Origin: Sacculina carcini
Lineage: Eukaryota > Arthropoda > Thecostraca > Sacculinidae
DNA: 64,000 bases
Direction: 5' to 3'
NCBI GenBank assembly: GCA_916048095.2
Contig: OU696582.1
Span: forward strand, 7,103,270-7,167,269
In this document: one piece after another, positions 1-29,117 of the stretch
Position numbering within the stretch: position 1 is the stretch's first letter
Layout: each line of letters starts with the position of its first letter
The notes under the pieces: model-generated
Seen by the model: only the letters and a program-made list of their open reading frames with translations
What the model was told of the DNA's origin: nothing
The model's database searches: none
Translations under genes and position numbers: made by a program

Positions 1-475
1 TAATAAATGCGTTTATTTCAATCACATAATATGTGCTTTTTGGTTGCAATATTGATATAACACACACACTAATGTACTGAATTACACACACACACACACA
101 CACGCACGCAAACACACAAGCAGCTACACATGCACACATAAACAAACATACACACAAGCAAGCAAGCAGACACACACCCCCACACTCATACACAAACAAG
201 CACACAAACATACACATGAACATCGTACGCGTACACACATATTATGCACATAATTAGTGACACAGTTAGGTGTGTGTGTGTGTGTTTCATGTGGCGAAAG
301 TTCACCGACAGACTGCTGTATATATTGTCAATGACAAGCTCTTTCGAATTGATATTTCGAATAAATGTTGGGCATCCTGTGGATAATTCATTTGATATAT
401 TATATATGATGTAGGTCGTCTCATTCTGTCTTGCATTTCGCATGTCTCCATGCTTTTGTATGTGTACTGGTGTGT

Positions 476-511
<36 letters not shown>

Positions 512-643
512 CAATTACTGACTTGCCTCCTACAATATACTTAATGACAGTTGCCTCGCATTTCGCTTGATTTCGGTCTTAGTTGGCATCACGCTAAGCT
601 TATGTGCGGACCACAGATCGGACCACAGATACTTACATGTGTC

Positions 644-713
<70 letters not shown>

Positions 714-724
714 GTGCGGAGCAG
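1..724. other. HUWE1 intron, no exon seen; AC/GT-rich
   Basis: AC-rich DNA (60-270) followed by GT tracts at about 481-509 and 643-716. The last tract ends 8 bp before the exon at 725. No reading frame here resembles HUWE1 or anything else I recognise. Confidence 0.6.
643..716 (+). repeat. (GT)n microsatellite before HUWE1 3' splice site
   Basis: About 74 bp of GT repeat with one TTT interruption, ending directly before the GGAGCAG acceptor at 724. In the transcript it is a UG tract in the place of a pyrimidine tract. Confidence 0.95.
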
Positions 725-17677
<16,953 letters not shown>

Positions 17678-18060
17678 AATATCACAACCTGTGCGTATAT
17701 GTGTGTTTGTGAGCGTTTGAGTGTGTGTGTGAGTGTGTGTTTGTGTTTGAGCGGCTTACCACAGCCGACTCAGCTATTTCCGTGTATTTTTTGGCGTTAT
17801 CTACAGAGAATTCGGCGGCAAACATACACCAAAACACACACACACGCAGGTGTACAAACTGAAGTTCTATTATTACGTGCTGAACGAATATCTTGAACGT
17901 TTATGCTTGGGTGTTGCTTTTTGTGTATGAAATTTCCGTTTGTAGTTTTGCAAGAGACAGAGAGCGGAAGAGAGAGCGGGGCACAGAGAGAGCGAGAGAC
18001 AGAGTTTGTGAGCGGAATGTGGTGAATCCGTCGCTTGAGCATGTACCGTTTACAAGATGT

Positions 18061-18105
<45 letters not shown>

Positions 18106-18682
18106 TGTACGTGTGTGTGTGGAATTGTGTTAATCATAAAATATAGTTCTTTTGTTGGCAAACTTGGTTTGTTCTTTTGTTTACTTTCGTTGGCGTTGAC
18201 TTGGAGCGAGAGAAGGATTGTGTTTGTGCGTGGGCTATTCTTTACGGCAAAGCCTCACGACTCCGGCTGACACACGGCAGGTCCGACCGCCACACACACA
18301 CGCGGGTTATCTCGCAGTCAAGCACACAGACACTACACGACTGCGCGCACACGAAACCCCGCTATGCGCGTGAACTACACCAGCGGTACTTGACCGGGGG
18401 TATCCTACCCTTGGTGGTATGAGAATCAAATGCTGGGGTCTGGGACTCGAGTTTTGTGTGTAATAACACGGAACTATGATTGTATTAACCTTGCTATCAT
18501 TAAAATATAAAATATCAAGGGTTGCTTTTTTCGAGTAATCCGTATCGAAAGTGTAGTAAATTTAAGCGATTGAAATACTCGTGGATCTGGAAGGCATACT
18601 AATAATAGGATTTGTGATAATTGAATCAGAACCCCTGGACTACTGAGAAATACCTCTGAGAAATAGGTGCCGAATAAATTGA

Positions 18683-18745
18683 ACGAACCACCTCACTAGG
18701 AGTTGAAACCCAGGTAGAGCATGTAACCCGCCCACTCGGCTACTG
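18683..18745 (-). mobile_element. tRNA-derived SINE remnant 1
   Basis: The minus strand contains an A-box-like TAGCCGAGTGGGCGGG and a B-box-like GGTTTCAACTCC at roughly tRNA spacing. The acceptor stem is not intact, so a functional tRNA is unlikely. Confidence 0.5.
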
Positions 18746-18770
18746 AAAATAAACGCCCCGGGCGTTACTC

Positions 18771-19085
18771 ATGCAAGTGAATCGTGGGACTTCGTTCAGT
18801 CATCCTCTCATCATATTATCAACTCGCGCGCGCACAACACAGTGTGGTTTTTGTATTTACAAAAAGGATACATCAAACATCAGAGATAAGCACTCGACAG
18901 ATACTCAGACACGGAGAAAAAGAGCCGCATTTCACAGTGTAGATGATATGATCATTGATATGTATACAGTATCAGAGTTCACTGATATTTTCGCACGGAA
19001 GAAATTGCAAGCCATCATCAAATCGGCGATGGTCGCGACACAGACAAAACCAATCAAGCAGAAACGTCCAAGTTTGCCTTGTTGA
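18771..19085 (+). CDS. Unassigned ORF, possible terminal exon
   Basis: Open for 104 codons, with a charged C-terminal half (AFHSVDDMIIDMYTVSEF, then ARKKLQAIIKSAMV) and free of the simple repeats typical of spurious frames here. An AATAAA lies 95 nt after its stop, at 19180. I do not recognise it and see no partner exon. It could be a chance frame, the end of an unknown gene, or a decayed repeat. Only the part after about 18870 looks protein-like. Confidence 0.25.
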   Translation: MQVNRGTSFSHPLIILSTRARTTQCGFCIYKKDTSNIRDKHSTDTQTRRKRAAFHSVDDMIIDMYTVSEFTDIFARKKLQAIIKSAMVATQTKPIKQKRPSLPC

Positions 19086-19713
19086 CCTTTGACACCAATG
19101 CGCAGAATTTCTCGCTATGCCATAGATTTATGCACGCACAAACGCCACTCAATATGTGTACGCAATATATATACCAATCAATAAAACAATGCGCTACCCA
19201 AAACTTCCTTACTCCGTAAAATGATAGCATTTGGTTTCTCAGAAGAACGATGTTGACTCCGACTAGTGTTCGTGACCTTAAGGATTATATAACGTTCTGA
19301 TATTAAATGTTGAAATAATATGCACTTGCAGGCTTTGATTTAAAAACGGCAAACAAAATTTCGGCAACATAATACATAGGAAAACGCTAGGTTTTACATT
19401 GAAACCTTATTCTACTGAAACAATTGATGTGCAGCAAAAATTGAGTTATACACATTGTAAAGATCAGCATTAACATAAATGCCTTTCAGTTGACATTAAA
19501 ATTATTGTTAAAATTACTTCAATATGAGATCTTCGTACGGGATTATTATAATACGTTTTAGAAATCGCCCGCATTGCTTCCAAATATATTCTCACTGGGA
19601 TTATCCCACAACAAAAAAAAACGAGATCAAGTATTCCCCTAAGCTCGCGAAACATGCGCCGATTTTGCCCAGATTGCCGTTTATGGCGCGGTAGAGACAT
19701 TCACGACGCATGT

Positions 19714-20349
19714 TCAGGCCAAATGTTGCAGATCGTAGAATCTGCTGGTGAGTCTCTTCTCGCCGGCTGTGTGTTCTATGTGTGCGAGGTTCTGGCGATA
19801 ATAAAATACAACATGATTATATTAATCGCTCGTGATTTCACCGACAATTCGCTTATCTATGAAGTTGGATAACCGCAGCACTTGAACACTTTCAGAAATG
19901 CGGCATTCATGATTGTCTATCGGTCAATTGCGATGTATTCTTTGTTCCACTCACGTGCCAATATTTTTGCTTACATTTTTAATATTTAACAATTTAGTTC
20001 AGTATTGTTGCACTTCTGAACGAATTAAACTCGAAATATATGCCGCGGAAGATAAACACGCGCAAAATAAATGGCTACTCCGCGCCATGAATGACAACTT
20101 CTGATTCACTCCAGACACACATATGAGTACTTCCGAAGCAATTCTGAAGTGTCAATCAAACGTTTAGAAGTACTTCAGAAGTATTTCTGAAGTTGAATCG
20201 AACATCCCCGCAATTTGACACCAAGTAGCCACAAATCAACCCAAATTGAATCACACCTCTTTCCACAGACAAACTCAACGCTCTACTTTCGAATTGGTCA
20301 TTCACTGTGTTGAGCGCCAGTTTCCAATAAAAAATCAATACATATGCTA

Positions 20350-20392
<43 letters not shown>

Positions 20393-21310
20393 ACTCACCT
20401 TGGCAGCGCGAGGCACAGGCCCAATGCACATCAGAGGATCGCCAAAGTAGGCACACGCCTGCACCACCAAACACACTTGCGATTAACGTTGGCATAGCCT
20501 AAAAATCGGCTGAATTTGTTTTCTAATTATTTTATACATAAGAGTTCGGCTTAAAATGGTGCATAGACAAATTTCAAATCGATTTTTTGTTGATGTTTGA
20601 TCGAATATTATACCGCTGTTTTTCATGATTTCTTCATTTTAATTTCATTGTTGGTTTTATTGAAATGTTGTGTTTTTGTCGGATGGATGTGTTAAGAAAT
20701 TGGGCACTTGCAAGCGACCACAGCGACTTGGACAAAATAACGAAAAATTACAATAAATTTTCACTAATTTTTGCGAAAAAAAACACTCATTTTTATCCTT
20801 TCCCAGTTGTTTGGGAAAATACAATTATATTGTGGTTTAATTTTCCATACTGAACCAAATACTACATTCAACTTCTGAAGAACAGCACAGTACACACACA
20901 CACACACATACACACACACACACACATACACACACCATTCTGGGAGCGCGGCGATGTTGGCGCAGTATTTGACAGCAGAGCCCTCTGGTGGCGTCGCACT
21001 CAACTGAACTGGAGCATGGCTCGTCTGCTCAAACAACCGCCAATTATACCAGCAAATTAAATTGAATCACATTACTAACTTACCGTAAAACCTCTATTTG
21101 AGAGGCATGTCGTTCTATTTTTCAAACCTTCCCCAGTAGTGTTGTTCTATTTGAGGTTTCACAGTATATTTAGTCTTTTATACTTGTTTTCGAGTATATT
21201 GTTTATTACAAATTTAGTATGTACATTTGCAACGAATAGCTAAATCTACCAGAAGCGAGTGTCAAGTGTGTCTGTTTGTATGTCTGTGTGTCCGTGTGTG
21301 TGTATGTGTG

Positions 21311-21371
<61 letters not shown>

Positions 21372-22088
21372 TTGATCACAGTAGAGTTTGGTGCCGGCTT
21401 TGGCGCTTTCACAGTCGTCAAGATCACCGTTTGCACATCCAGTTACAACGCTCTGTGAATACCTTGCGGCGCACACACCCGACACTACACACAGACACAC
21501 ACACACATACATACACATGCATATGGGGTCAGATTGGATATACTTTCAATGGTATTAACCTATGGAAAATGTTGGTCTAGTCGAAAATACATATTATATC
21601 GTATGTTTAGCAAAATATAATATGATTCTACATAGAATAAATAAAATATAATACGCTATTAATATAGAGAAATTCAGTTATTATAATATATTTAATTAAT
21701 TAATAATCAAGTATTATTATAATTTTTATATTTAATTAATAAAGTACACTATTATCAAATAAAATGATTTATTTATTTATATAGATTTAGAAATATATTT
21801 GGAAATATTAATTTAAATAATTTAGAATTTTCTTTTGTTTTGAATTGTCTCTCTTAATGCTTGCTGTTTTATTCACATGTATAATTGTATTATTTCCTTC
21901 ATGCGTAAAATCGCTGGCGGCGTTATATTTGACACAGTATTGTCACGTGATATTTGACACGATGGCAAATGTCATTGAGCCCCGCGGCGCTGATTGGAAC
22001 GGAATCGATTTTGCCTCAGGCCGAAGTGTGTGTTGTGCTAATTAATAGCATACGATATTACAATGGACACAAACCATTGTACATTCAA

Positions 22089-22159
<71 letters not shown>

Positions 22160-23035
22160 TACACACACATACACATTCATGCACACGCAAACACAAACAC
22201 ACGTAAACAATACGCAGTACTTACATTCGCAAACTCAATTAATAACAGGCCAACAATGATTACCAGAAAGTCTCAAAAAAATTTATTTCAGCTTCTGTGA
22301 AATAAGCCCATTGTTTGCACACAAAAATACATTTCATCACATAATGCTTAATAGGCGCCATAATTCCACCGCGTCATTCACACAAATAACTCCTATCGGA
22401 AATTAATAAGCGGCGTATTACGGCGTATTAGATTATAAACGGGAAAAAAGTAAATTAATTACACGAAAAACATGAATATTGTCGAAAAACCTATTTACTC
22501 AAAAACAGAATGGTATCATCCGAAATTGAGCGGAGCGCGCCGCGGTGGCCATCATAAAAATCAACTTACACACGCTAAAAATGTTGATATATGTAGCCGC
22601 GCGTAATCCCGCCCGCTTGGAGAATGAACATTTAGTTGAATTATGTGAGCTGACGGATTATGTAGAGCCAGCTCTATTATATACCCTCATAAAAACTATT
22701 CATCGCATATAAACCGACTCCCTAGAAATTACCAGTTTTTACAAAAACCCGCATATAAGCCAAACATCAAATTGTTTAATTTTGCTCCATATTTTTGTTT
22801 CACAGAATTTTTCTACTGTTTAGATATAAGATATTTCCTTTTGTTTCCTACTAGATGAAACAGAAGAGCTTACACATTATGATATGAATGAAAAATAAAT
22901 TTGTTTTTTCTATTTATTCACAGAAAAAAATGTAGTATTTTTGTGTGTAATTCAACTTTGCGCTCTTGCAAATATTCGGAAGTTTTCAAAATCACAACCG
23001 ATATATCAATAAACACATATTTATACCATTGTAAC

Positions 23036-23071
<36 letters not shown>

Positions 23072-24736
23072 TGCATTAAGCCACAATCACACCAAAATAC
23101 ACGCATTTATCAACAGAAAAAAAACCCAAATATAGATATATCTATATTTGCGTGGTGGTTCGTCGTGGCGAAGTTGCATGCGCGCTGGCATTAAGCTCGC
23201 TTAATTATCTCACATCGGATTACTCAAGATCTCTGGCTAGACTAATGTACAGACAAATTGAAACGAATGGCCTGTCAGCTTAGTTTAGTGGTCTGTAGCG
23301 ATTATTTCTCTAATGAACACTTCTTAATGAGCGAAATTCAGTTGCTACGCCAAGTTTTACGGCAGAAAAAAATTAGAAAAGAAAATATACGATTTAAAAT
23401 TGATAAATACACACATTTGTCCCTAGATACGACTTATAATTCCACACTGTGCAGCCATCCATTCCCTACCATTTACCGACCAATAAATATCGGATTTCGC
23501 GGGTTCGCATTTTTCGTTACGCACAAATTTCGTGGAATAAAAACTAGTTTGTATCGCACTAAACTGACTGTATCTTAATGTTAATAAAAATGTGTATATG
23601 TTTGATTATTTGAGGCCTGAGGAAAAATACCTGGATTTTTTTGCTGCGGAGGTTCAACACAGACATATTCTTCACAACACTCTTGATTGGAGAAACAGCG
23701 CTTGTTTGAGCAGATGTTTTTGAAGCGATCCAGTTTCAGCGCAGCAGTCGCCGCCATTTCGGGCGAATTCTGCTCGAAAATAAATATCAAGAACAACAAT
23801 AAAAACACGGACACCAAAAACAACAGCGTACAACAATTATAAAATACAATATGGATATTTTTCAATGCGCTTACTAACTTAACATCGGCTAATAAGTACA
23901 GGTTTGCAACCAGAAAATCAGTTTCTGCAATTTGAGACATCTAGAATTTTAAATATAAATTGAAATCAAACTTGATGTTTCAGCTTCTGGAAAACAATTA
24001 CAAGATAAAAATTAATGTAATTTTAGATCTGTTTTCATGAGCTAGTGTGTTTATACAAGAATATTGACATACGAATATTGAATATACAACAATATTGACG
24101 TTGTTTTATCAGTAACGATAATGTCATTAATTATAATGTAATTATTGACAATATTGCAACGAAACATTATGTTTTCTCATGAAATTCATTAATAAATAAT
24201 TATACGGGTATACAAATACCAGTAAACGCGCTTACAAATACACTATTATGCCGCCATATTTGCCATATTATGCTACCAAAATCAGTCTATTGCACACTTG
24301 TGTATATACACTTTTATTTAATATTTTCATTTGATAAACTAATTTTATTCATCGTTTATTTTGATTTCTTCATTTTCATTAGCTTTCAACTTCCTGACTA
24401 AAACCTTTACTTTTTGAACTATTTTTCTTTCTACATTTTTTTGAGGGCCTCCAGTACATGGGGCCACTGCAGGGTGGTGATAGTGCTTGCAGTCTCTTCC
24501 CATGCTACTGGATTTGTCTGTAATTAATAATAATAATAATATTGATGATAATATTCTACCTGGACAGTTGACAGCGGCATTTTTTGGCCAAAGTTTCTGC
24601 GACCGCTGTGGCCGTAGCGTTCGAGCAGCTCGGGCGAGAAGCGCAGAAACACGTGACCCCAGCCGTGAGCCCCGGGGGCTTCTCCGGTCAGCAGCAGCAG
24701 AGTGTGCAACAGTCCCAGCAACAACAACGGGGACAT
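19714..24736 (-). CDS. ITG-like neuropeptide precursor (prohormone-3 family), complete, 6 exons
   Basis: Secreted, cysteine-rich prohormone-like protein of 215 residues. Coding exons in order: 24736-24560, 23769-23631, 21484-21380, 21024-20936, 20458-20399, 19791-19714; all phases agree. Exon 1 has a signal peptide (MSPLLLLGLLHTLLLL) followed by WGHVFLRFSPELL, the N-terminal signature of the family. Exons 2-5 carry 14 cysteines, with blocks CSNKRCFSNQECCEEYVC, EPCSSSVECDATRGLCCQ and YFGDPLMCIGPV. The last exon gives HTAGEKR and then the 12-residue tail LTSRFYDLQHLA before TGA. The dibasic KR suggests release of that C-terminal peptide. In the honeybee member I recall an ITGQ-type peptide from this precursor. 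Function is unknown to me; secretion from neuroendocrine cells is the inference. A hAT MITE lies 65 bp upstream of the ATG. Confidence 0.9.
20342..20398 (-). repeat. AC/GT tract at donor of ITG-like exon 5
   Basis: Plus-strand CA repeat. In the sense of the gene it reads GTGAGTGAGTGTG(TG)n, so the donor of exon 5 runs straight into a UG tract. Confidence 0.85.
21083..21172 (+). mobile_element. MITE-like repeat family R5, copy 1
   Basis: AAAACCTCTATTTGAGAGGC and GTTCTATTTTTCAAACCTTC are shared with 31733-31780; the reverse of the GCGGCATGC-GTTCTATTTTTC block occurs at 61868-61900. Resembles terminal sequences of Tc1/pogo-type MITEs. Boundaries not resolved. Confidence 0.55.
21309..21370 (+). 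repeat. (GT)n microsatellite after ITG-like exon 3
   Basis: About 62 bp of GT on the plus strand. In the sense of the gene it is a CA tract starting about 9 nt after the donor of exon 21484-21380. Confidence 0.95.
22090..22175 (+). repeat. (AC)n microsatellite
   Basis: AC repeat, interrupted by CATATAC-type units at its 3' end, in the 2.1-kb second intron of the ITG-like gene. Confidence 0.95.
24345..24553 (+). mobile_element. LINE family B 3' end, copy 3, abutting ITG-like exon 1 donor
   Basis: Plus-strand copy of the family B 3' region (GGGCCACTGCAGGGTGGT, CTACTGGATTTGTCTGTAATT) ending in an AAT-repeat tail at 24522-24540. The donor of ITG-like exon 1 lies at 24558-24559, under 20 nt from the tail. 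Confidence 0.75.
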
Positions 24737-25926
24737 TGCAGCGCTGTGCAGGTTCAATTTGGCGCCGATTCACAATCGATCCCAGCGAAAAAGTCAGAAC
24801 CAGTGGCGGCGACAGGATTTTTCTGATGGGCTAAGACTTTTCTGATGGCTTTGGGCTAAGGAATAAGTTGAGGGGGCTTGGCGAAGTTTAAAGAGCTACA
24901 CTCGAACGCTGACTACATACTAATATAACAGGGTACCGGGGCACACTGATTCAGTCCTCGAACTTGAACCAAAATTTCAGGACTTCATTTAAAGTGGTAA
25001 GAAATTGCAATGTCCATGATTATGATTTTGGGGGGCTTGGGGGGCTGGAGCCCCCCTGGGCGCCACCACTGGTCAGAATTGTGCACATGGTGTACAAATG
25101 GTGGCAAACATTGAACAAACGGTGACTCCAAAATAAAATTATAATTATTATATTTATTATTATTAGTATTGTTGGATATAGAGTTGGGAAAACAGAGAAA
25201 GAGAGAGAGTGTGAGAGAGAGAAAGAGTTAAAGAGTAGTAATAATATAGGAAGAGGATTAGATGCTCTTTTGGAAATGTGATTAAAAACTGATACATTGA
25301 ATGTTTATTCAAGTTACATAAATTGTTAGATGGTGGTTTGATAATTATATTTTTGGTTACCTGATTAACATTTAATATTTATTATTTAATCAAGTTTGAT
25401 TTCCAATTGTCCTTCTGATAACTCTCAGAAAAAAACAAACCGTCTAGTGGCTCTTGAAACAGAATTATTTTTCTATATAAAATAAATTTAAAACAGGAAT
25501 TTTTTAATAATTGTGCTGTACTGTAACGCGCTATTGTGAATTTTCAAACAAAATTATAATTTTTGCATTGTAATGTAACTTCCTATTTCATATTACTTAA
25601 ATAACGGTTATCCTACATATTAATCAACTTTCAAATATTTACCTCAATTAACATTAATTAAAGTTACATTTTAACAATATGATTTACCAATTTACCTCGA
25701 GTTAACCTGTCTATTGAGTTCGGTCGAATCTCAAGAGTTCAGACTTGGATCACAACTATATTTGCCTGTGGGTTAGTTATGTTCGTACCGGGAACACTAA
25801 CACACACAACCACTAACTCAAGACTGATGTAGGATTTCGCACACCACCGTGCGTATGTGCGTGTGTGCGCGTGTGTGTGTGTGTGTGTGTGCGCGCACAC
25901 ACGATCGAACAACGCATACTGAACAC

Positions 25927-25972
<46 letters not shown>

Positions 25973-26218
25973 ACGCACATACACACTATAAAGAAATAGC
26001 ACGACCCAGTTTTTTTTGTTTGAGTGTGTGCATTTATGTGTGTGCATGTATATATATGTATGTGTGTGTGTGTGTGTGTGTATGTGTGCGTGTCATTCCG
26101 TGGAAATTAATTCTTGAGTAATTAATTTTTTACAAGGTAATCGGGTGGTGCGGTTCACGTTTACAATGTTCCGTCCGTTCGCTCGTATATAATTCAGACC
26201 ACACCCCCTATCATTGCA

Positions 26219-26252
<34 letters not shown>

Positions 26253-26722
26253 TACTGACACACACACATACACACACATAATATGGATTGGATTGCCGAA
26301 TGTGTAGATTGGCTTGTGAAAAACGTTTGCAATTCTTGCAAAAATATAAATAAACTATTTTTAATCATTATATTTGGTTAAATATTTTACTATATTAGTT
26401 GCTGTGTGTGTGTGTGTTTTTGTGATTTTGTTTTGTGTTTCCGTATCAAAGGCTTACCTCAACGATATTTGTCAAATGTTCGATATCTGTAATAAATATA
26501 GGAAAAATATAACGAACAACAATATGTATATACTCGTATATAGCAATCGACCAACACTTCATAGCAATAGTTGATCATAATTACAAACATAATTAATTAT
26601 ATATATAATAATAAACTAATTATAAACACCGCACATACATGTGGGCGTACATTAATAATCGTGTCTGTCTGTGTAGTTGAATGACATTGCAATTTGCAAC
26701 AAGGTAATGTTGCACGTATTAG

Positions 26723-26754
<32 letters not shown>

Positions 26755-27682
26755 AGCAAAAATATGTGGCACAGGTGTACAAGAGCGCTTATTAGTAATA
26801 TGATAACCGAAACACACACACATACATACACACAAACATACATACACGCGAATGTCTGTTGATGCCTGTTGACTCCGTTACCATGGTAAGATTATACCAT
26901 ACACACACATACATACAAGCGTATACACAGACACAAACACACATACACACACAAACAAGCTTACACAGTAATACCTTGTCAGCAGCATAGAAACAGAATT
27001 CCGTGCCTCAAGATCCAACTGGAAAGTCCATATTTAAGGTAAAACATTATATTGTTTATAAAATAGCTTCAAGTTTTTATAAAATCTAAAATTGTTTTTA
27101 GTTTTTGGAAAATTTGTGCTCCCCAAATTGTGTAATTAAGTTGAAATTCATGTTGACTTGGAAGTTTGAAATGTTTATGCAAAATATGTTTTGTTGGGTG
27201 TGTTTTCATTGAGAACGACTAACTGATTATTAAGCGATTAATATGTGAGTTAGTCCACTTTCAACTATCTACTATTAAATACAATTAACTAAATATTACA
27301 TTTTATATAACTGAACATTTTATATAACATTTTAACTAAATATTACATACAATTACAACTAAATACAATTAATTTCAAACCATTCCATTTAACTTTCAGA
27401 TGTAAATTTACTTAGCAAAGCAAAATATATCGAATTTGTAAGTGTCATGAAAATTATATTTAAAATATTTACGTTTATTATATATTTATTTTTGTTTCAA
27501 ATTCTTAACTTTCTCCAGCACATAGCAACAATGTCTGTGTACGCCTGGTATTTGATCTAATACACTCACGAGATATTATAGCTGTTTTTCGAGCAAATAT
27601 TTTGGTAGCGTCAGTTTGATACGTTTTTGTGTTGAAGCATTGATTAAATTAACACACAACACATAACACACACACACACACA

Positions 27683-27714
<32 letters not shown>

Positions 27715-29117
27715 TACACAGTTGATCACAAGCGATAGTTTAATGAGAGAAGCCGTGTATGAGCGAAAATGAACTGTGATTAACATCAAACGAAGCTTCT
27801 AGAATTGTTGTGATAACGCAATATATTCTTGCGAAATAGTTTCAAAATTATTATTGTTGAAATTGAGAAATGATTGTTAAAATATCGCAAACAATTTGCT
27901 TTTATGTTGTGTGATAATTTTCAGAAAAAACTGTATGTAATCATTTGTAGAATATACAATTCATTTTGACGTTAGGCAGTTTAGAAGTAACTTTATTAAT
28001 TCTAGCGGTTTGGTAATAAAACCGAATGAAGTTTGTCGGAAAAAATGTGTAACTTTTGACCAATCAAAAGTAATCGTGTTATTTTCAATAAACAAATATC
28101 GTATTTATTATCGTATGTCATTGTTTATTAGTAGTCAAACTCCATATATTTACCATAGCCAAAATCGTAGATTCTTTAGAAAAAATTAAGTCATTTTCCA
28201 ATTAATTCCGATTTTCGCTTGGGATAAATTTATGAGGTTTGATTGTTAGTATGAGCTTTTTTCACTATTTTTCTACTCAGAAATTCTGCGTTTTTTCAGG
28301 CTAGTTGGGCAACAAGGCGGAGGTGTTATGATAAACGAGCCACGTACTAGCTGACTGTGCATATTGACTGACACGCTCACACGATATGGGCTGCGTTCAA
28401 AGTTCAGAATTGGCCTACTCAAACCGCGGCTCAGCCGTCGACCATGTGAGCAAACAACGCACAATTTGAATATGGAAAACATGAATACTGTTAATAATGA
28501 TATTATGAAATTAATTACATGGTTTTATAATTATATGAATTATTTGAATAATAATATATATGGAAATGAATATAAATAAATATATTAAAATAGCTCAATG
28601 CATTGATAGTTAGTATCACTATACAACATTACATTACATTAGTATCACTATACAACAGGTGTTCTTAACAATTTTCACCCTCAATTATTTATTTTCCTCC
28701 ATAAAATCGGGTTTGTTGAATTTGACTTTAACTTTTTGACTTCATAATCTCTCCATTTGTCATTTCCCGTCAGCTGGGGAATTTTCGAAGGAAAAGAGGA
28801 AACAATCATCTGAAATTAATTCGTTTACCGAAAATACTCATTAAACAAGAGCTATCACTATATTACTCATAAAAATGATTTTTAAGCTTGATGACAAAAA
28901 GTAAACATATCAGAATTTAATAGAATATCTGATAAAATCTCATAAATAGCTGTCGCCGGTCTTTGTACAAGAACTTTTTCTTTTAAATTTATGTCGTCAA
29001 AATAAGTGCTGCAAATTTAGAAGAAATCTATCAGTCTATCAACTCATTCGCTTAGTGTAGAGAAGGAGAGATGAGTACTTGTTTGATATACAGTATACCA
29101 GAGCACTGTTCACGCAG
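24737..29117. other. Interval between ITG-like gene and coiled-coil gene
   Basis: Probably contains the promoter and 5' UTR of the ITG-like gene (just above 24736) and the missing 5' exon(s) of the coiled-coil gene. Holds the hAT MITE, a GA-rich tract (25196-25233), AC/GT tracts (25866-25975, 26060-26080, 26218-26252, 26721-26746, 27669-27718) and AT-rich sequence (27040-28250 and 28460-28960) in which I see no feature. Confidence 0.5.
24801..25071. mobile_element. hAT-type MITE, 271 bp, with 8-bp target duplication
   Basis: Begins CAGTGGCGGCGACAGGA and ends GGCGCCACCACTG, near-inverted termini. Flanked by GTCAGAAC (24793-24800) and GTCAGAAT (25072-25079), an 8-bp duplication with one change, as expected for hAT. 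No coding capacity. Related ends occur at 35161, 39642 and 49393. Confidence 0.88.

Larger units (their letters stand above)
17678..19713. other. Interval between HUWE1 and the ITG-like gene
   Basis: Holds the HUWE1 3' UTR, a GT tract (18060-18120), a GA-rich stretch (17955-18005), a tRNA-like SINE remnant (18683-18745) and an unassigned reading frame (18771-19085). Plus-strand AATAAA motifs at 18673, 18748 and 19180 are candidate poly(A) signals. No clear poly(A) signal for the minus-strand ITG-like gene was found. Confidence 0.5.

Noticed and set aside
19470..19700. RHKRQSGQNRRMF as the ITG-type mature peptide
   Set aside because: Superficially similar, but it lies beyond the stop codon of the correctly phased last exon.
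20936..21024. Frame ending CANIAALPEW as the ITG-like exon
   Set aside because: Splice phase from exon 3 requires another frame, which gives the family signature ECDATRGLCCQ.
23258..23578. 106-codon plus-strand frame in the ITG-like intron
   Set aside because: No recognisable motif, AT-rich, no partner exon; likely chance.
28273..28482. Minus-strand 69-codon frame upstream of the coiled-coil gene
   Set aside because: No motif or splice context; not supported.
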